Positions 9,407 to 20,449 of a DNA stretch of 51,336 nt are shown one piece after another (position 1 is the first letter of the stretch; each line of letters begins with the position of its first letter). Under the pieces are notes generated by a model that was not told where the DNA came from, searched no databases, and saw nothing but the letters and a program-made list of their open reading frames with translations. The translations under genes and the position numbers were made by a program. The stretch is from Candidatus Villigracilis vicinus. Lineage in GTDB: Bacteria; Chloroflexota; Anaerolineae; Anaerolineales; Villigracilaceae. The DNA lies in contig JADKIL010000016.1 of the NCBI GenBank assembly GCA_016721315.1, forward strand, positions 1 to 51,336, in the 5' to 3' direction.

Positions 9407-10036
9407 ATGAACATCGTAGTAGCCATCAAACATATCCCCAGCATTGCCGATGACCTGCCCGTCAAAGGCAATAACGTGGATTTCGACTCGGTGGATTTTG
9501 TCCTCAATGAATGGGACGAGCATTCCATCGAGCAAGCCGTTTTGATCAAGGAAGCCGTCGGTGGGACGGTGACCGTGATCGGCGTGGACTTGATCGGGGA
9601 GTTGGACAACGCGCTTCATCTCGCGCTGGCAAAGGGTGCCGACAAAGTGGTCAAGATCACCGCTGACGACCCTGCCGCGGATTCGCACATGCAAGCCAAA
9701 TGGCTGGCGGAAGCGATCAAGGGCATGGGAGCGAACATGGTCTTTGCAGGCGTGCAGGCGTCAAATGATCTCGACGGACAAATTGGTCCGATGATCGCGG
9801 CGTATTTGGATATGCCCTACATCGGCGGCGTGAGTTCCATCGAAGCCAACGGCGACTCTGCCACGGTCAACAAGGAATTTGCGGGTGGCGCGGGCGCGAA
9901 GTATTCCGTGTCCATGCCGTTCGTGGCGGGTGTGCAGTCTGCGCCGAAGCCGCCGCGTTATGCGCCTGTGAGCAAAGTCCGCCAGATGGCGCAATCTGCC
10001 ACGGTGGAGAAGGTCGCTCCGTCGGGTGACGCGTAG
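9407..10036 (+). CDS. etfB: electron transfer flavoprotein beta subunit
   Basis: This is a 209-aa EtfB-like protein, shorter than the usual 250-260 aa. It begins MNIVVAIKHIPS and has the family's SIEQAVLIKE, ALAKGADKVVKI and GVQASNDLDGQIGPM segments. The last matches the TDxDTGQ-like region that binds AMP or FAD. EtfAB is a soluble heterodimer that passes electrons between flavin or Fe-S enzymes and the quinone pool. Position after shdrB3 and before an EMO-type gene suggests that it takes electrons from sHdr. It has AGGAG upstream, and etfA follows 9 bases downstream. Confidence 0.9.
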   Translation: MNIVVAIKHIPSIADDLPVKGNNVDFDSVDFVLNEWDEHSIEQAVLIKEAVGGTVTVIGVDLIGELDNALHLALAKGADKVVKITADDPAADSHMQAKWLAEAIKGMGANMVFAGVQASNDLDGQIGPMIAAYLDMPYIGGVSSIEANGDSATVNKEFAGGAGAKYSVSMPFVAGVQSAPKPPRYAPVSKVRQMAQSATVEKVAPSGDA

Positions 10037-10045
10037 GAGATAAAC

Positions 10046-10993
10046 ATGAGCAATGACATTCTCGTAATCACCGAACACATGGATGGCAAGTTTTCTGATG
10101 TGTCGTTTGAAATGGTAGGAAAAGCCAAAGAGTTGGCGTCCGCTTTGGGTGGGCAGGCAGTTGCGGTCGTAGTCGGAGGCGGGGTTTCATCCAATGTCTT
10201 CGCGTCTGATTCCACGATCCATGTGGATGACGCGGCGCTGTCAAATTTCAATCCCGAAGCGTATGGGAAAGTCATCGAAGCGCTGGTCAAGGAAAAGTCG
10301 CCGAAGGTCGTGATGTTCGGCTGGACGGTGACAGGCATGGATATTGCCGCGTGGCTTTCGGCGCGGATGGGCGCTCCGTTGGCGGCGTATGCGAAAGATG
10401 TGCGCATGGAAGGCGGCGCACTGATGGTGAGCAGCCAGGCATACGGCGGCAAGTTGATGGCGGAAGTTGCGCCCGAAGGCGACATGGCGATCGTGGCGTG
10501 TCTGGCGGGTTCGTTCCCTGTGGAAGCGGGGCAAGGCTCGACGGCTGCAACGACGATTGCGTCACCTGTTGATTTGGGTTCGTTGAAAGTGAAATTCACC
10601 GAAGCGATCAAACCTGCTGGCGGCGATGTGGACATTACTGCACAGGCGAAGTTGGTTTCGATCGGTCGTGGTATCGGCGGCAAGGAAAATGTGGAACTCG
10701 CCGAAGAACTTGCGAAGGCGCTCGGCGCAACGGTCTCCGCTTCTCGCCCCGTGGTGGACGCAGGCTGGTTGCCGCGCACTCGTCAGGTGGGCAAGTCGGG
10801 TTTGAAGGTCAAGCCGAAGTTGTATTTCATGCTCGGTATCTCTGGCGCGCCTGAACATCTTGAAGGCATGAAATCGGCTGAATTAATTATCGCCATCAAC
10901 ACCGATAAGAAAGCGCCGATCTTCAACGTGGCGCATTACGGTGCGACTGCGGATCTGTTTGAAGTTGCTGAGGCGATGTTGGAGTTGTTGTAA
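10046..10993 (+). CDS. etfA: electron transfer flavoprotein alpha subunit
   Basis: This is a 315-aa EtfA of typical length. The C-terminal FAD-binding domain is clear, with SIGRGIGGKENVELAEELA, SRPVVDAGWLPRTRQVGKSG, YFMLGISGAPEHLEG and IIAINTDKKAPIFNVAHYG. These are the hallmark segments of the alpha subunit. It forms the ETF heterodimer with the preceding EtfB. The downstream membrane CCG protein is the expected quinone-linked partner. Whether this ETF is bifurcating cannot be decided from the sequence alone. GGAGA precedes the ATG. Confidence 0.92.
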   Translation: MSNDILVITEHMDGKFSDVSFEMVGKAKELASALGGQAVAVVVGGGVSSNVFASDSTIHVDDAALSNFNPEAYGKVIEALVKEKSPKVVMFGWTVTGMDIAAWLSARMGAPLAAYAKDVRMEGGALMVSSQAYGGKLMAEVAPEGDMAIVACLAGSFPVEAGQGSTAATTIASPVDLGSLKVKFTEAIKPAGGDVDITAQAKLVSIGRGIGGKENVELAEELAKALGATVSASRPVVDAGWLPRTRQVGKSGLKVKPKLYFMLGISGAPEHLEGMKSAELIIAINTDKKAPIFNVAHYGATADLFEVAEAMLELL

Positions 10994-11005
10994 ATCTTCG
11001 ATACT

Positions 11006-11049
11006 CGATATTCGATATTTGGTTTTCGAATAACCAATATCGAATATCG
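11006..11049. repeat. palindromic spacer, family C (CGATATTCGATA words)
   Basis: Arms 11006-11024 and 11032-11049 are near-perfect inverted repeats, with a one-base length difference in a T run. The same word family recurs at 13167-13211. It lies between etfA and the EMO-type gene. Confidence 0.6.
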
Positions 11050-11072
11050 TTTTTCGTTTTCGGGAGGGTACG

Positions 11073-13158
11073 TTGCTCAATACGGTTGAAAAAATCATCT
11101 TCATTGTGCTGGCGATCACGGCGGCGGGGTTCACATTTCATGGGTTCAAGGTCATCATCGACTCGATCCGCAAGGGACGACCTGCGCCTGAGTTGAAGAA
11201 TATCCCTGCGAGTCTGCTCAAAGCGGGCGTCGCGGTTCTGTTCCAGCAGACGATTTTCAAAGCGCGTAAAGTTCTCAGCGCCATTCACATGGGTTTGTTC
11301 TTCGGTCTCATCACCTATGCCGTCGTCAACCTTGTGGATGTGCTCGAAGGACTCGTCCCAGGTTTTGATCTGGTCTATGGCGGGGTACATTTGCCCAACG
11401 CGCCCACTGGACTCATCAACGCCTTCAATCTCATCGCGGATGTGATGAGCGGATTTTTGTTAATTGCCATCACCACGTTTCTTGTGCGCCGTTTCATCGT
11501 CAAAGACAAGGCGCTCACCTATCGCGATAATGTCTTGCTGAATCCGAAAGTCAAGGCGGGCGGGCAGGCGCGTGATTCGCTCACCGTGGGCGTGTTCGTC
11601 ATCATGCATGTTGGTGCGCGCCTGATGAGTCAAGCCTTCCGTCTCACCGAAGGCGCTGACCCGTTCATGCCCATCGCAAGTTTTCTCAATTCCATTTTCG
11701 GCGCGTCTGAAACGGGCGTGCATGTTGCGTGGTGGATCAGCCTCGGCTGGGTGATGTTCATCATCCCGTATCTTTCGCGCAGCAAGCACACGCACTTTTT
11801 CATGTCGCCTGTCAATCTCGGTTTGGCGAAACAAAATCCGCGCGGTCAACTTGACCCCGCGATTCCGCTCAAGGTCATCGAAGGTCAAAAGTACGACCCT
11901 GGCGCGAAGGTCATTTACGATCTCGCCTGGACGCGCGTGATGGACGCCTACGCCTGCGTGCAATGCAATCGCTGTCAGGATGTCTGCCCCTGCGAATTTT
12001 CAGGGACGTCCGCTCTCGCCTTCGGCATTGGAAGTAAACAAGCGTTATCTTCTCAAGGAAGCGACCTTCGGCTCTCACCCCGACCGATTGCTGGTTCCGC
12101 TTACTGAAAGTGTTATCTCCCCTGAGGCTGTTTGGTCTTGCACAACCTGCTACGCCTGTGTCCGCGTGTGTCCTGTCGGCAATGAACCGATGGCAGACAT
12201 CGTGGACATCCGCCGCCGCATGTTGATCGACGGCTACGAAATTGACAGCGGCGTGCAGAACGCGCTTCAATCTCTCGCCACCAACGGCAACTGGATGAGC
12301 AAAGGCAAACGTCTGCGCGGACGCTGGGCGAAGGAGATGGAATTCCCCGTCAAGAACGCGACCGAAGAACCCGTGGAACATCTCTGGTTCGTCGGTGATA
12401 CCGCTTCCTTCGATGAACGCGTCATTCCGAATACAAAAATGGTTGCGCGGCTCTTCAATCAAGGCGGCTTGGACTTCGGCATTATGTACCAGAACGAATC
12501 CAACTCTGGCAACGACGTCCGCCGCGTGGGTGAAGAAGGTCTGTTCGAGCAACTCGTTGAGCAGAACATCGCGGCGTTTGGCAAAGCGCAATTCAAGCAG
12601 ATCGTCACCACTGACCCGCACTCGTTCAACACGCTCAAGAACGAGTATCCGCAATTCGGCGGGACGTTTGAAGTGAAGCATTACACCGTGACCTTGCTCA
12701 AGTTAATTGAAGAAGGCAAACTCACGATCAAGAATAAACTGTCGAATTACAAAGTCACCTTCCACGACCCGTGCTATCTCGGACGCTACAACGGCGGATT
12801 CACCGCTCCGCGCAAGTTGCTTGAACTGCTCGGCGTGGAATTCGTCGAAATGCCGCGCAACTGCGAGAACTCGTTCTGCTGCGGCGCAGGCGGCGGTCAG
12901 ATCTGGATGGGCAAGGTTGCGCCTGGGGAACGTCCTGCCGAGAACCGAATCAAAGAAGCGTTGACCACCTTCGGCGAAGGCGCAAACGCGAAGACCCAAC
13001 TCTTCATCGTCACCTGTCCCAAAGACATGGTCATGTACTCCGACGCGGTCAAGACCACTGGCAACGAAGGCAAGATCGAAGTCCGCGACATCATTCAGTT
13101 GGTGGCGGAAGCTGTCGGTGTGGAAATGCCGCTCGAAGCAGAAGCAGTTGCGGCTTAA
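11073..13158 (+). CDS. emo: EMO-type ETF:quinone oxidoreductase (membrane CCG protein), one frameshift
   Basis: This membrane-bound Fe-S protein is about 695 aa when repaired. The N-terminal third is a NarI/HdrE-like cytochrome b region with about five hydrophobic segments and several His. Two [4Fe-4S] motifs follow, CVQCNRCQDVCP and CTTCYACVRVCP. The C-terminal CCG domain has HDPCYLG and CCGAGGG, and the first CCG half lacks its Cys. The frame breaks at about 11988, where a run of four C just after the first motif has one base too many. The TTG start at 11073 is preceded by GGGAGGG. DUF224-type proteins next to etfBA are thought to deliver electrons to menaquinone, which fits this locus. Confidence 0.85.
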
Positions 13159-13166
13159 GAGAGAAG

Positions 13167-13211
13167 CGATACTCGATATTCGAAAATCGAATTATCGAGT
13201 ATCGAGTATCG
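13167..13211. repeat. palindromic spacer, family C
   Basis: CGATACTCGAT at 13167-13177 is the exact reverse complement of ATCGAGTATCG, which occurs twice in tandem at 13194-13204 and 13201-13211. It fills the whole gap up to the next ATG (13215), leaving no Shine-Dalgarno. Confidence 0.6.
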
Positions 13212-13214
13212 ACC

Positions 13215-13496
13215 ATGTTCACATGTCCCTATTGCGATTTTAGCGGTAAGCGTTCTGAAGTCCACAATCACCTTGCTGAAAAACATGGCGATACGCTGGG
13301 TGTGCGCGTGGACGAATTTACGAAACACACCTTTTATGTAATCACCTGTCCCGTTTGCGGCGCGAGTTATGAACAGGTCACAAAGAAAGCGCGCCGCGAC
13401 CCGAGTTTTGTGTCAGAATATGAATACGAGATTCGGTTGGTTGTTTTCGATCTACTTCTGTATCACCTGCAAGGTGAACATCAATTAGGAGAATAA
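13215..13496 (+). CDS. small protein with two zinc-finger-like motifs
   Basis: This is a 93-aa protein that I do not recognise. It begins with a C2H2-like motif (CPYCDFSGK, then HNHLAEKH). A second metal-binding candidate combines CPVCGASYEQ with the C-terminal HLQGEH. The middle is charged and Tyr-rich (SEYEYEIRL). There is no visible Shine-Dalgarno, because a palindromic spacer abuts the ATG. The gene lies between emo and lbpA and ends three bases before lbpA1, so it is part of the sulfur operon. It could be a regulator, chaperone or sulfur-handling protein; the sequence does not decide. Confidence 0.75.
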   Translation: MFTCPYCDFSGKRSEVHNHLAEKHGDTLGVRVDEFTKHTFYVITCPVCGASYEQVTKKARRDPSFVSEYEYEIRLVVFDLLLYHLQGEHQLGE

Positions 13497-13500
13497 AAAA

Positions 13501-13938
13501 ATGGCAACAGTTCGTGGATGTAACATTCCTGAAAATCTCTACTACTGGGTGGAGAAACACGCCTGGGCATTGCCCATGGACGATGGCACGGTGAAGATCG
13601 GTATCACCGATGTGGCGCAAAATTTGGCGAAGGGCATTGTCAATGCCACGCCGAAGGAAGCGGGACGCACGGTGCAAAAGGGCAAATCGGCGGGGACGTT
13701 GGAAAGCGGTAAGTGGGTGGGACCTGTGACTTCACCAGTGACTGGCGAGATCGCGGAAGTGAACGAAGCGATGAAAGGCAAACCTTCATTGATAAATAGC
13801 GACCCGTATGGCGAAGGCTGGTTCGTGAAAGTAAAGCCCACCGATTGGGCTGGCGAAAGCGCGTCGCTGTTGACGGGTGAAGCAGCGGTGGCAGCGTATC
13901 AGAAATTTATGGAAGAGCAAAATCTTTCGTTTGAGTAA
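13501..13938 (+). CDS. lbpA1: lipoate-binding protein LbpA (GcvH-like), copy 1
   Basis: This 145-aa protein resembles GcvH. The predicted lipoyl-lysine lies in ESGKWVGPV (near residue 75), the motif typical of sHdr-associated lipoate-binding proteins rather than the ESVKAAS form of glycine-cleavage H protein. Conserved flanks are IGITDVAQNLAKG upstream and PYGEGWFVKVKP downstream. No glycine cleavage genes are nearby. LbpA is thought to carry the sulfur substrate or intermediate on its lipoyl arm during oxidation by sHdr. AGGAG lies before the ATG, and a paralogue follows. Confidence 0.92.
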   Translation: MATVRGCNIPENLYYWVEKHAWALPMDDGTVKIGITDVAQNLAKGIVNATPKEAGRTVQKGKSAGTLESGKWVGPVTSPVTGEIAEVNEAMKGKPSLINSDPYGEGWFVKVKPTDWAGESASLLTGEAAVAAYQKFMEEQNLSFE

Positions 13939-13944
13939 TTTGAG

Positions 13945-13974
13945 ATTGGAGATTGGTAATTACCAATCTCCAAT
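13945..13974. repeat. 30-base perfect palindrome, spacer family A
   Basis: Bases 13945-13974 form a perfect palindrome centred between 13959 and 13960, made of TTGGAGATTGGTAA and its complement. It separates the two lbpA genes and is followed by further copies of the CAATTACC word. Confidence 0.75.
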
Positions 13975-13986
13975 TACCATTTACCA

Positions 13987-14433
13987 ATGATCTTCTACGC
14001 CTGCGACATCCCCGAAGACCTGACCTACGACATCGAGCGCGATGTGTGGATCCGCTTTGATGGTGAGTTTGCCACGCTCGGCATGACCGATGTCGCCCAA
14101 ACCCGCTGTGGAAAATTTGCAGCGCTCAGTTTTCGGGAAGTTGGCAAAAAGGTTATACAAGGCAAGGCGTTGGTGACGATCGAATCCGCCAAGTGGGTGG
14201 GACCGTTCCCTGCGCCGTTCTCGTGCGAGATTATCGCAACGAATGAAGAAGCCTTTGCAAAGAATATTCTGCTCGCCAACAAAGAACCGTATGCCGATGG
14301 CTGGCTCGTCAAAGTAAGACCGACGAATCTCGAAGCAGAATCCAGTCACCTGGTCACGGGAGAAGCGGCGGCAGAGAAGTACAAGGAACGAATCAAGGAA
14401 CTGAAAGTCAATTGTTTGAGATGTATTGATTAG
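13987..14433 (+). CDS. lbpA2: lipoate-binding protein LbpA (GcvH-like), copy 2
   Basis: This 148-aa paralogue of the preceding protein has the same layout. The lipoyl-lysine candidate is in ESAKWVGPF, with LGMTDVAQ before it and PYADGWLVKVRP after it. The two proteins differ across their length, so the duplication is old and the copies may have distinct partners. A palindromic spacer abuts the ATG and no Shine-Dalgarno is visible. The gene is followed by a lipoate-protein ligase that probably modifies both proteins. Confidence 0.9.
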   Translation: MIFYACDIPEDLTYDIERDVWIRFDGEFATLGMTDVAQTRCGKFAALSFREVGKKVIQGKALVTIESAKWVGPFPAPFSCEIIATNEEAFAKNILLANKEPYADGWLVKVRPTNLEAESSHLVTGEAAAEKYKERIKELKVNCLRCID

Positions 14434-14484
14434 ACGATGGACGACAGACCGCGGACGATGGTCAATGGTCTATCGTCCATCGTC
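14433..14484. repeat. palindromic spacer, family D (GACGATGGACGA / GACCGCGG words)
   Basis: Arms 14433-14444 and 14473-14484 are exact 12-base inverted repeats. The words GACCGCGG and TATCGTCC recur near 38853-38889 and 50471-50522. It lies between lbpA2 and the ligase gene. Confidence 0.65.
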
Positions 14485-14511
14485 ATGATTTCAACTTAGA
14501 GGAGACCTCGA

Positions 14512-15598
14512 ATGTCCAAGAAAATCCGTTTACTGTATATGGAAGGCGTATCCCCGCTCCGCTCGCAGACTGTTTATCACGCGGTCGGGTACGCCATGAA
14601 AGAAAGCACGCCCAACACCATCATCATGGTCTCACCCAATGGACCGTATGTGAGTGTTGGTTACCATCAGGATATCCAAAAGGAAGTGGATTTGGATTAT
14701 TGCGAAAAACACAACCTGCCCGTTTATCGCCGCGAAGTAGGCGGCGGCGCAGTGTTTTTGGACAACGGTCAATTGTTCACGCAATGGATTTTCCACAAGG
14801 AAGATTTGCCAGCCACGTTGGAAGAACGCTTCAAACTTTACATTGACCCCATCGTGCAGACCTATCAGGAACTCGGCATTCCCGCCAACCTGCGCCCGAT
14901 CAATGACATCCATGTCAACGGCAAGAAGATCGGCGGTACAGGCGCGGCGCAGATGGGCATTGCCGAAATTCTCGTCGGCAGTCTGATGTATACCTTCGAC
15001 AAGAAGACCATGTCGCAGGTGCTTGAAAGTCCCTTCCGAGAAAATGCGCGACAAGATCTTCGAATCGCTCGAAGCCTACATGACCACGATGTCTGAGCAA
15101 CTTGGTTCCACGCCCGACCGTGCAACGGTCAAAGACTTGTATATGAAGAAAGTCTCCGAAGCGTTGGGTATGGAAGTTTACGAAGGCGAATGGACAGAGG
15201 AAGAAGAAGCGATGGCAAAGGAAATTGACGCGCGCTTCCTCTCTGATGAGTGGCTGTATCAAAAGGGTCAACTCAAACAGCAGGGCGTGAAAATTCATCA
15301 GGATGTACACATCGTCGAAGCGGCATTCAAGGCGCAGGGCGGTTTGATCCGTATCATCGCCCGCTTGCGTGAAGGTCGCATTGACGACGTCACCATCTCT
15401 GGCGATTTCACCCTGCTGCCCGTCTTCGCTCTCGGCGCACTCGAACAATCTCTGCGCGGTGTCGCTGCCACGCCTGAGAATCTCAAATCCAAAATCGAAG
15501 AAGCATACTACCGCCTCAACATCCAATCCCCTGGCGTCACACCCACTGATTTCACAACGGCGATCATGAATGCCGTAACTCCTCCACAAGCAGCCTAA
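14512..15598 (+). CDS. lplA: lipoate-protein ligase, LplA type, one frameshift
   Basis: This enzyme activates lipoate with ATP and attaches it to the Lys of LbpA or GcvH-type domains. The catalytic domain has YRREVGGGAVFLDNGQ and VNGKKIGGTGAAQ, with the expected Lys. The C-terminal accessory domain (HIVEAAFKAQGG, GDFTLLP) is fused, giving about 360 aa. Some sHdr clusters instead have this ligase split into two proteins. An indel near 15022 shifts the frame; the repaired reading runs MSQVL-KVPSEKMRDKIFES. GAGGAGA precedes the ATG. Placement right after two lbpA genes points to maturation of those proteins. Confidence 0.88.
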
Positions 15599-15604
15599 CC
15601 AAAC

Positions 15605-15648
15605 GAAAGAAGAAAGACGAAAGAAACTTCTTTCCTCTTTCTTCTTTC
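15605..15648. repeat. palindromic spacer, family G (GAAAGAAGAAAG words)
   Basis: Arms 15605-15616 and 15637-15648 are exact inverted repeats of purine and pyrimidine tracts. It sits between the ligase gene and the Soe-like membrane subunit gene and leaves no clear Shine-Dalgarno for the latter. Confidence 0.6.
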
Positions 15649-15659
15649 ATCCTTATCAA

Positions 15660-17303
15660 ATGACTCAAAACTACGGCTTCCTAATCGACCAATCCAAATG
15701 TATCGGCTGTCACGCCTGTTCCACGGCGTGCAAGTCCGAGAATCAAGTGCCGCTTGGCGTGTATCGCACGTGGGTCAAGTATGTGGAGACAGGCTCCTAC
15801 CCCGATGTGCGCCGCCGCTTTCAAGTAACGCGCTGCAATCACTGCGCCAACCCGCCTTGCGTGCGCATCTGTCCCGTCAGCGCCATGTATCAACGCCACG
15901 ACGGCATCGTCGAGTTCGACCCGAGCATCTGCATCGGATGTAAATCCTGCATGCAAGCCTGCCCCTACGACTCGATCTATCTCGACCCCGAAACCAACAC
16001 CGCCGCGAAATGCACCTTCTGCGCGCATCGTTTGGATGTGGGACTCGAACCCGCCTGCGTCGTTGTCTGCCCCGAACATGCGATCCTCGCTGGCGACTTG
16101 AACGACCCCGCTTCGGAAATAAGCCGAAAGTTGTCCACTGCGCAAGTGACAGTTCGCAAGCCTGAGCAGGGGACTGCTCCCAAACTGTTCTATATCAACG
16201 GCAACGATTGGTCGCTGCATCCTTCTGCGACTCAAACCCACGACTCATATGTGTGGGCAGATAAAGTCACCGAACAAAACGTCACTGCTTATGAGCGCGG
16301 TGCGATCGCTTTGCCTGTCTTGAAATCCAAATCGGGCACGCCCATCCGCACCCCGCAGACTCAAGGCGAGCCGCTCAACGGTCCCATTCAATTTGGCGGA
16401 CGCGTCGCCGAGCATATGGTGCAGACCGCATACACCGCACAGCACAAGATCAACTGGCATTGGGAACTGCCTTCGTATCTCGTCACCAAAAACATCGCAG
16501 GCGGACTCTTCATGCTCTTGAGTCTCGGCTCGATGTTCAACTTGATCAACTACGACCCAGCCACCTTCCTTGTAATGGGATTCACGGCGATGGTCTTTAT
16601 GCTTATCACTGTGATATTGCTTATCAAAGACCTCTCACAGCCGAAACGCTTCTTGAATATCATGCTGCGTCCGCAATGGAAATCATGGGTGGCACGCGGC
16701 GCATATATCCTTGTTGGCTTTACCGCCATTGCTGGGTTGTGGTGGTTGGTGGAAGGCGCAGCGTTTATCGGTTTGACTTCATCCTGGATGTCTTTCATGC
16801 TGCGCCCCGTCTTTGCATGGATCACATTCCCGTTCGCGCTTTTTGCTGTGATCTACACTGCCTTCCTGCTCAATCAAGCCGAAGGGCGCGACATGTGGCA
16901 AGGTCCGTTGCTGCCGTTCCAATTGCTTTCCCAGTCCATCATGGTTTCAAGCAGCGTCTTCCTTGCATTGTATGCCATTCCAGCCTTACGCCTTCCAGAC
17001 GGTCTTGATGGATTTTTGCGCATGGTTCTCCCCGCAAGCATCGTCGTCAACTTAATCCTGACGCTGGCACCCAAATTCACTTCCTTCGCAACTGATACCG
17101 CCATGCTCGCCTCGCGTGAAATGACCCACGGCAAATTCCGCAATCACTTCTGGTGGGGCGGCATTGCATTGGGGCACATCGTTCCCATTCTGCTCTGGCT
17201 CTTCGTGCCAGCCACCCTGCCCATTGCCCTGACGATCATGGTCGGCATGTTCTTCTACGAATATGCCTTCGTAATGGCGCCGCAGTACATTCCGAATTCG
17301 TAA
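15660..17303 (+). CDS. soeBC: fused Fe-S and NrfD membrane-anchor subunit (SoeB-SoeC/DmsB-DmsC-like)
   Basis: This 547-aa protein joins two subunits usually made separately. Residues 1-190 form a DmsB-like four-cluster ferredoxin domain (CIGCHACSTAC, CNHCANPPCVRIC, CIGCKSCMQAC and a fourth set near CTFCAHR). After a linker, residues about 270-545 have some eight hydrophobic segments of the NrfD/DmsC quinone-site type. The order Fe-S/anchor then molybdoenzyme, and the lack of a TAT signal on the large subunit, fit a cytoplasm-facing sulfite dehydrogenase (Soe type). It may pass sulfite electrons to quinone. A polysulfide reductase or DMSO-reductase role cannot be excluded. No Shine-Dalgarno is visible. 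Confidence 0.82.
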   Translation: MTQNYGFLIDQSKCIGCHACSTACKSENQVPLGVYRTWVKYVETGSYPDVRRRFQVTRCNHCANPPCVRICPVSAMYQRHDGIVEFDPSICIGCKSCMQACPYDSIYLDPETNTAAKCTFCAHRLDVGLEPACVVVCPEHAILAGDLNDPASEISRKLSTAQVTVRKPEQGTAPKLFYINGNDWSLHPSATQTHDSYVWADKVTEQNVTAYERGAIALPVLKSKSGTPIRTPQTQGEPLNGPIQFGGRVAEHMVQTAYTAQHKINWHWELPSYLVTKNIAGGLFMLLSLGSMFNLINYDPATFLVMGFTAMVFMLITVILLIKDLSQPKRFLNIMLRPQWKSWVARGAYILVGFTAIAGLWWLVEGAAFIGLTSSWMSFMLRPVFAWITFPFALFAVIYTAFLLNQAEGRDMWQGPLLPFQLLSQSIMVSSSVFLALYAIPALRLPDGLDGFLRMVLPASIVVNLILTLAPKFTSFATDTAMLASREMTHGKFRNHFWWGGIALGHIVPILLWLFVPATLPIALTIMVGMFFYEYAFVMAPQYIPNS

Positions 17304-17331
17304 TGCGAAGATCGAACTCAACCGAGACCCT

Positions 17332-20286
<2,955 letters not shown>

Positions 20287-20290
20287 TTTT

Positions 20291-20316
20291 GTAGGGTGAC
20301 ATTAATGTCGCCCTAC
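20291..20316 (+). terminator. hairpin after soeA
   Basis: GTAGGGTGACATT (20291-20303) pairs with AATGTCGCCCTAC (20304-20316), with one G-T wobble and essentially no loop. It lies 5 bases after the soeA stop and is followed by a short T-rich stretch. It is a plausible terminator for the sulfur operon, or a REP-like element. The rest of 20317-20449 shows nothing clear. Confidence 0.5.
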
Positions 20317-20449
20317 TTTACAACGAAAGCAGTACGAAGCAATCTAAGCTATGGGTGTAGACTCACTTATAGCGCAAGAAAAATTATCAGAAAATAGAAT
20401 TAGCTCTTGGTAAGTCTGAGACGGTTCTTGATCCAGAAAGAAAAATCTA

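Noticed and set aside
11073..13158. Methanogen-type membrane heterodisulfide reductase HdrDE
   Set aside because: The etfBA genes just upstream and the one-chain cytochrome b-Fe-S-CCG layout match bacterial EMO-type ETF:quinone oxidoreductases instead.
13501..14433. Glycine cleavage H proteins
   Set aside because: The lipoyl motif is ES(G/A)KWVGP, not the GcvH form, and no gcvT or gcvP is nearby; LbpA in an sHdr context fits better.
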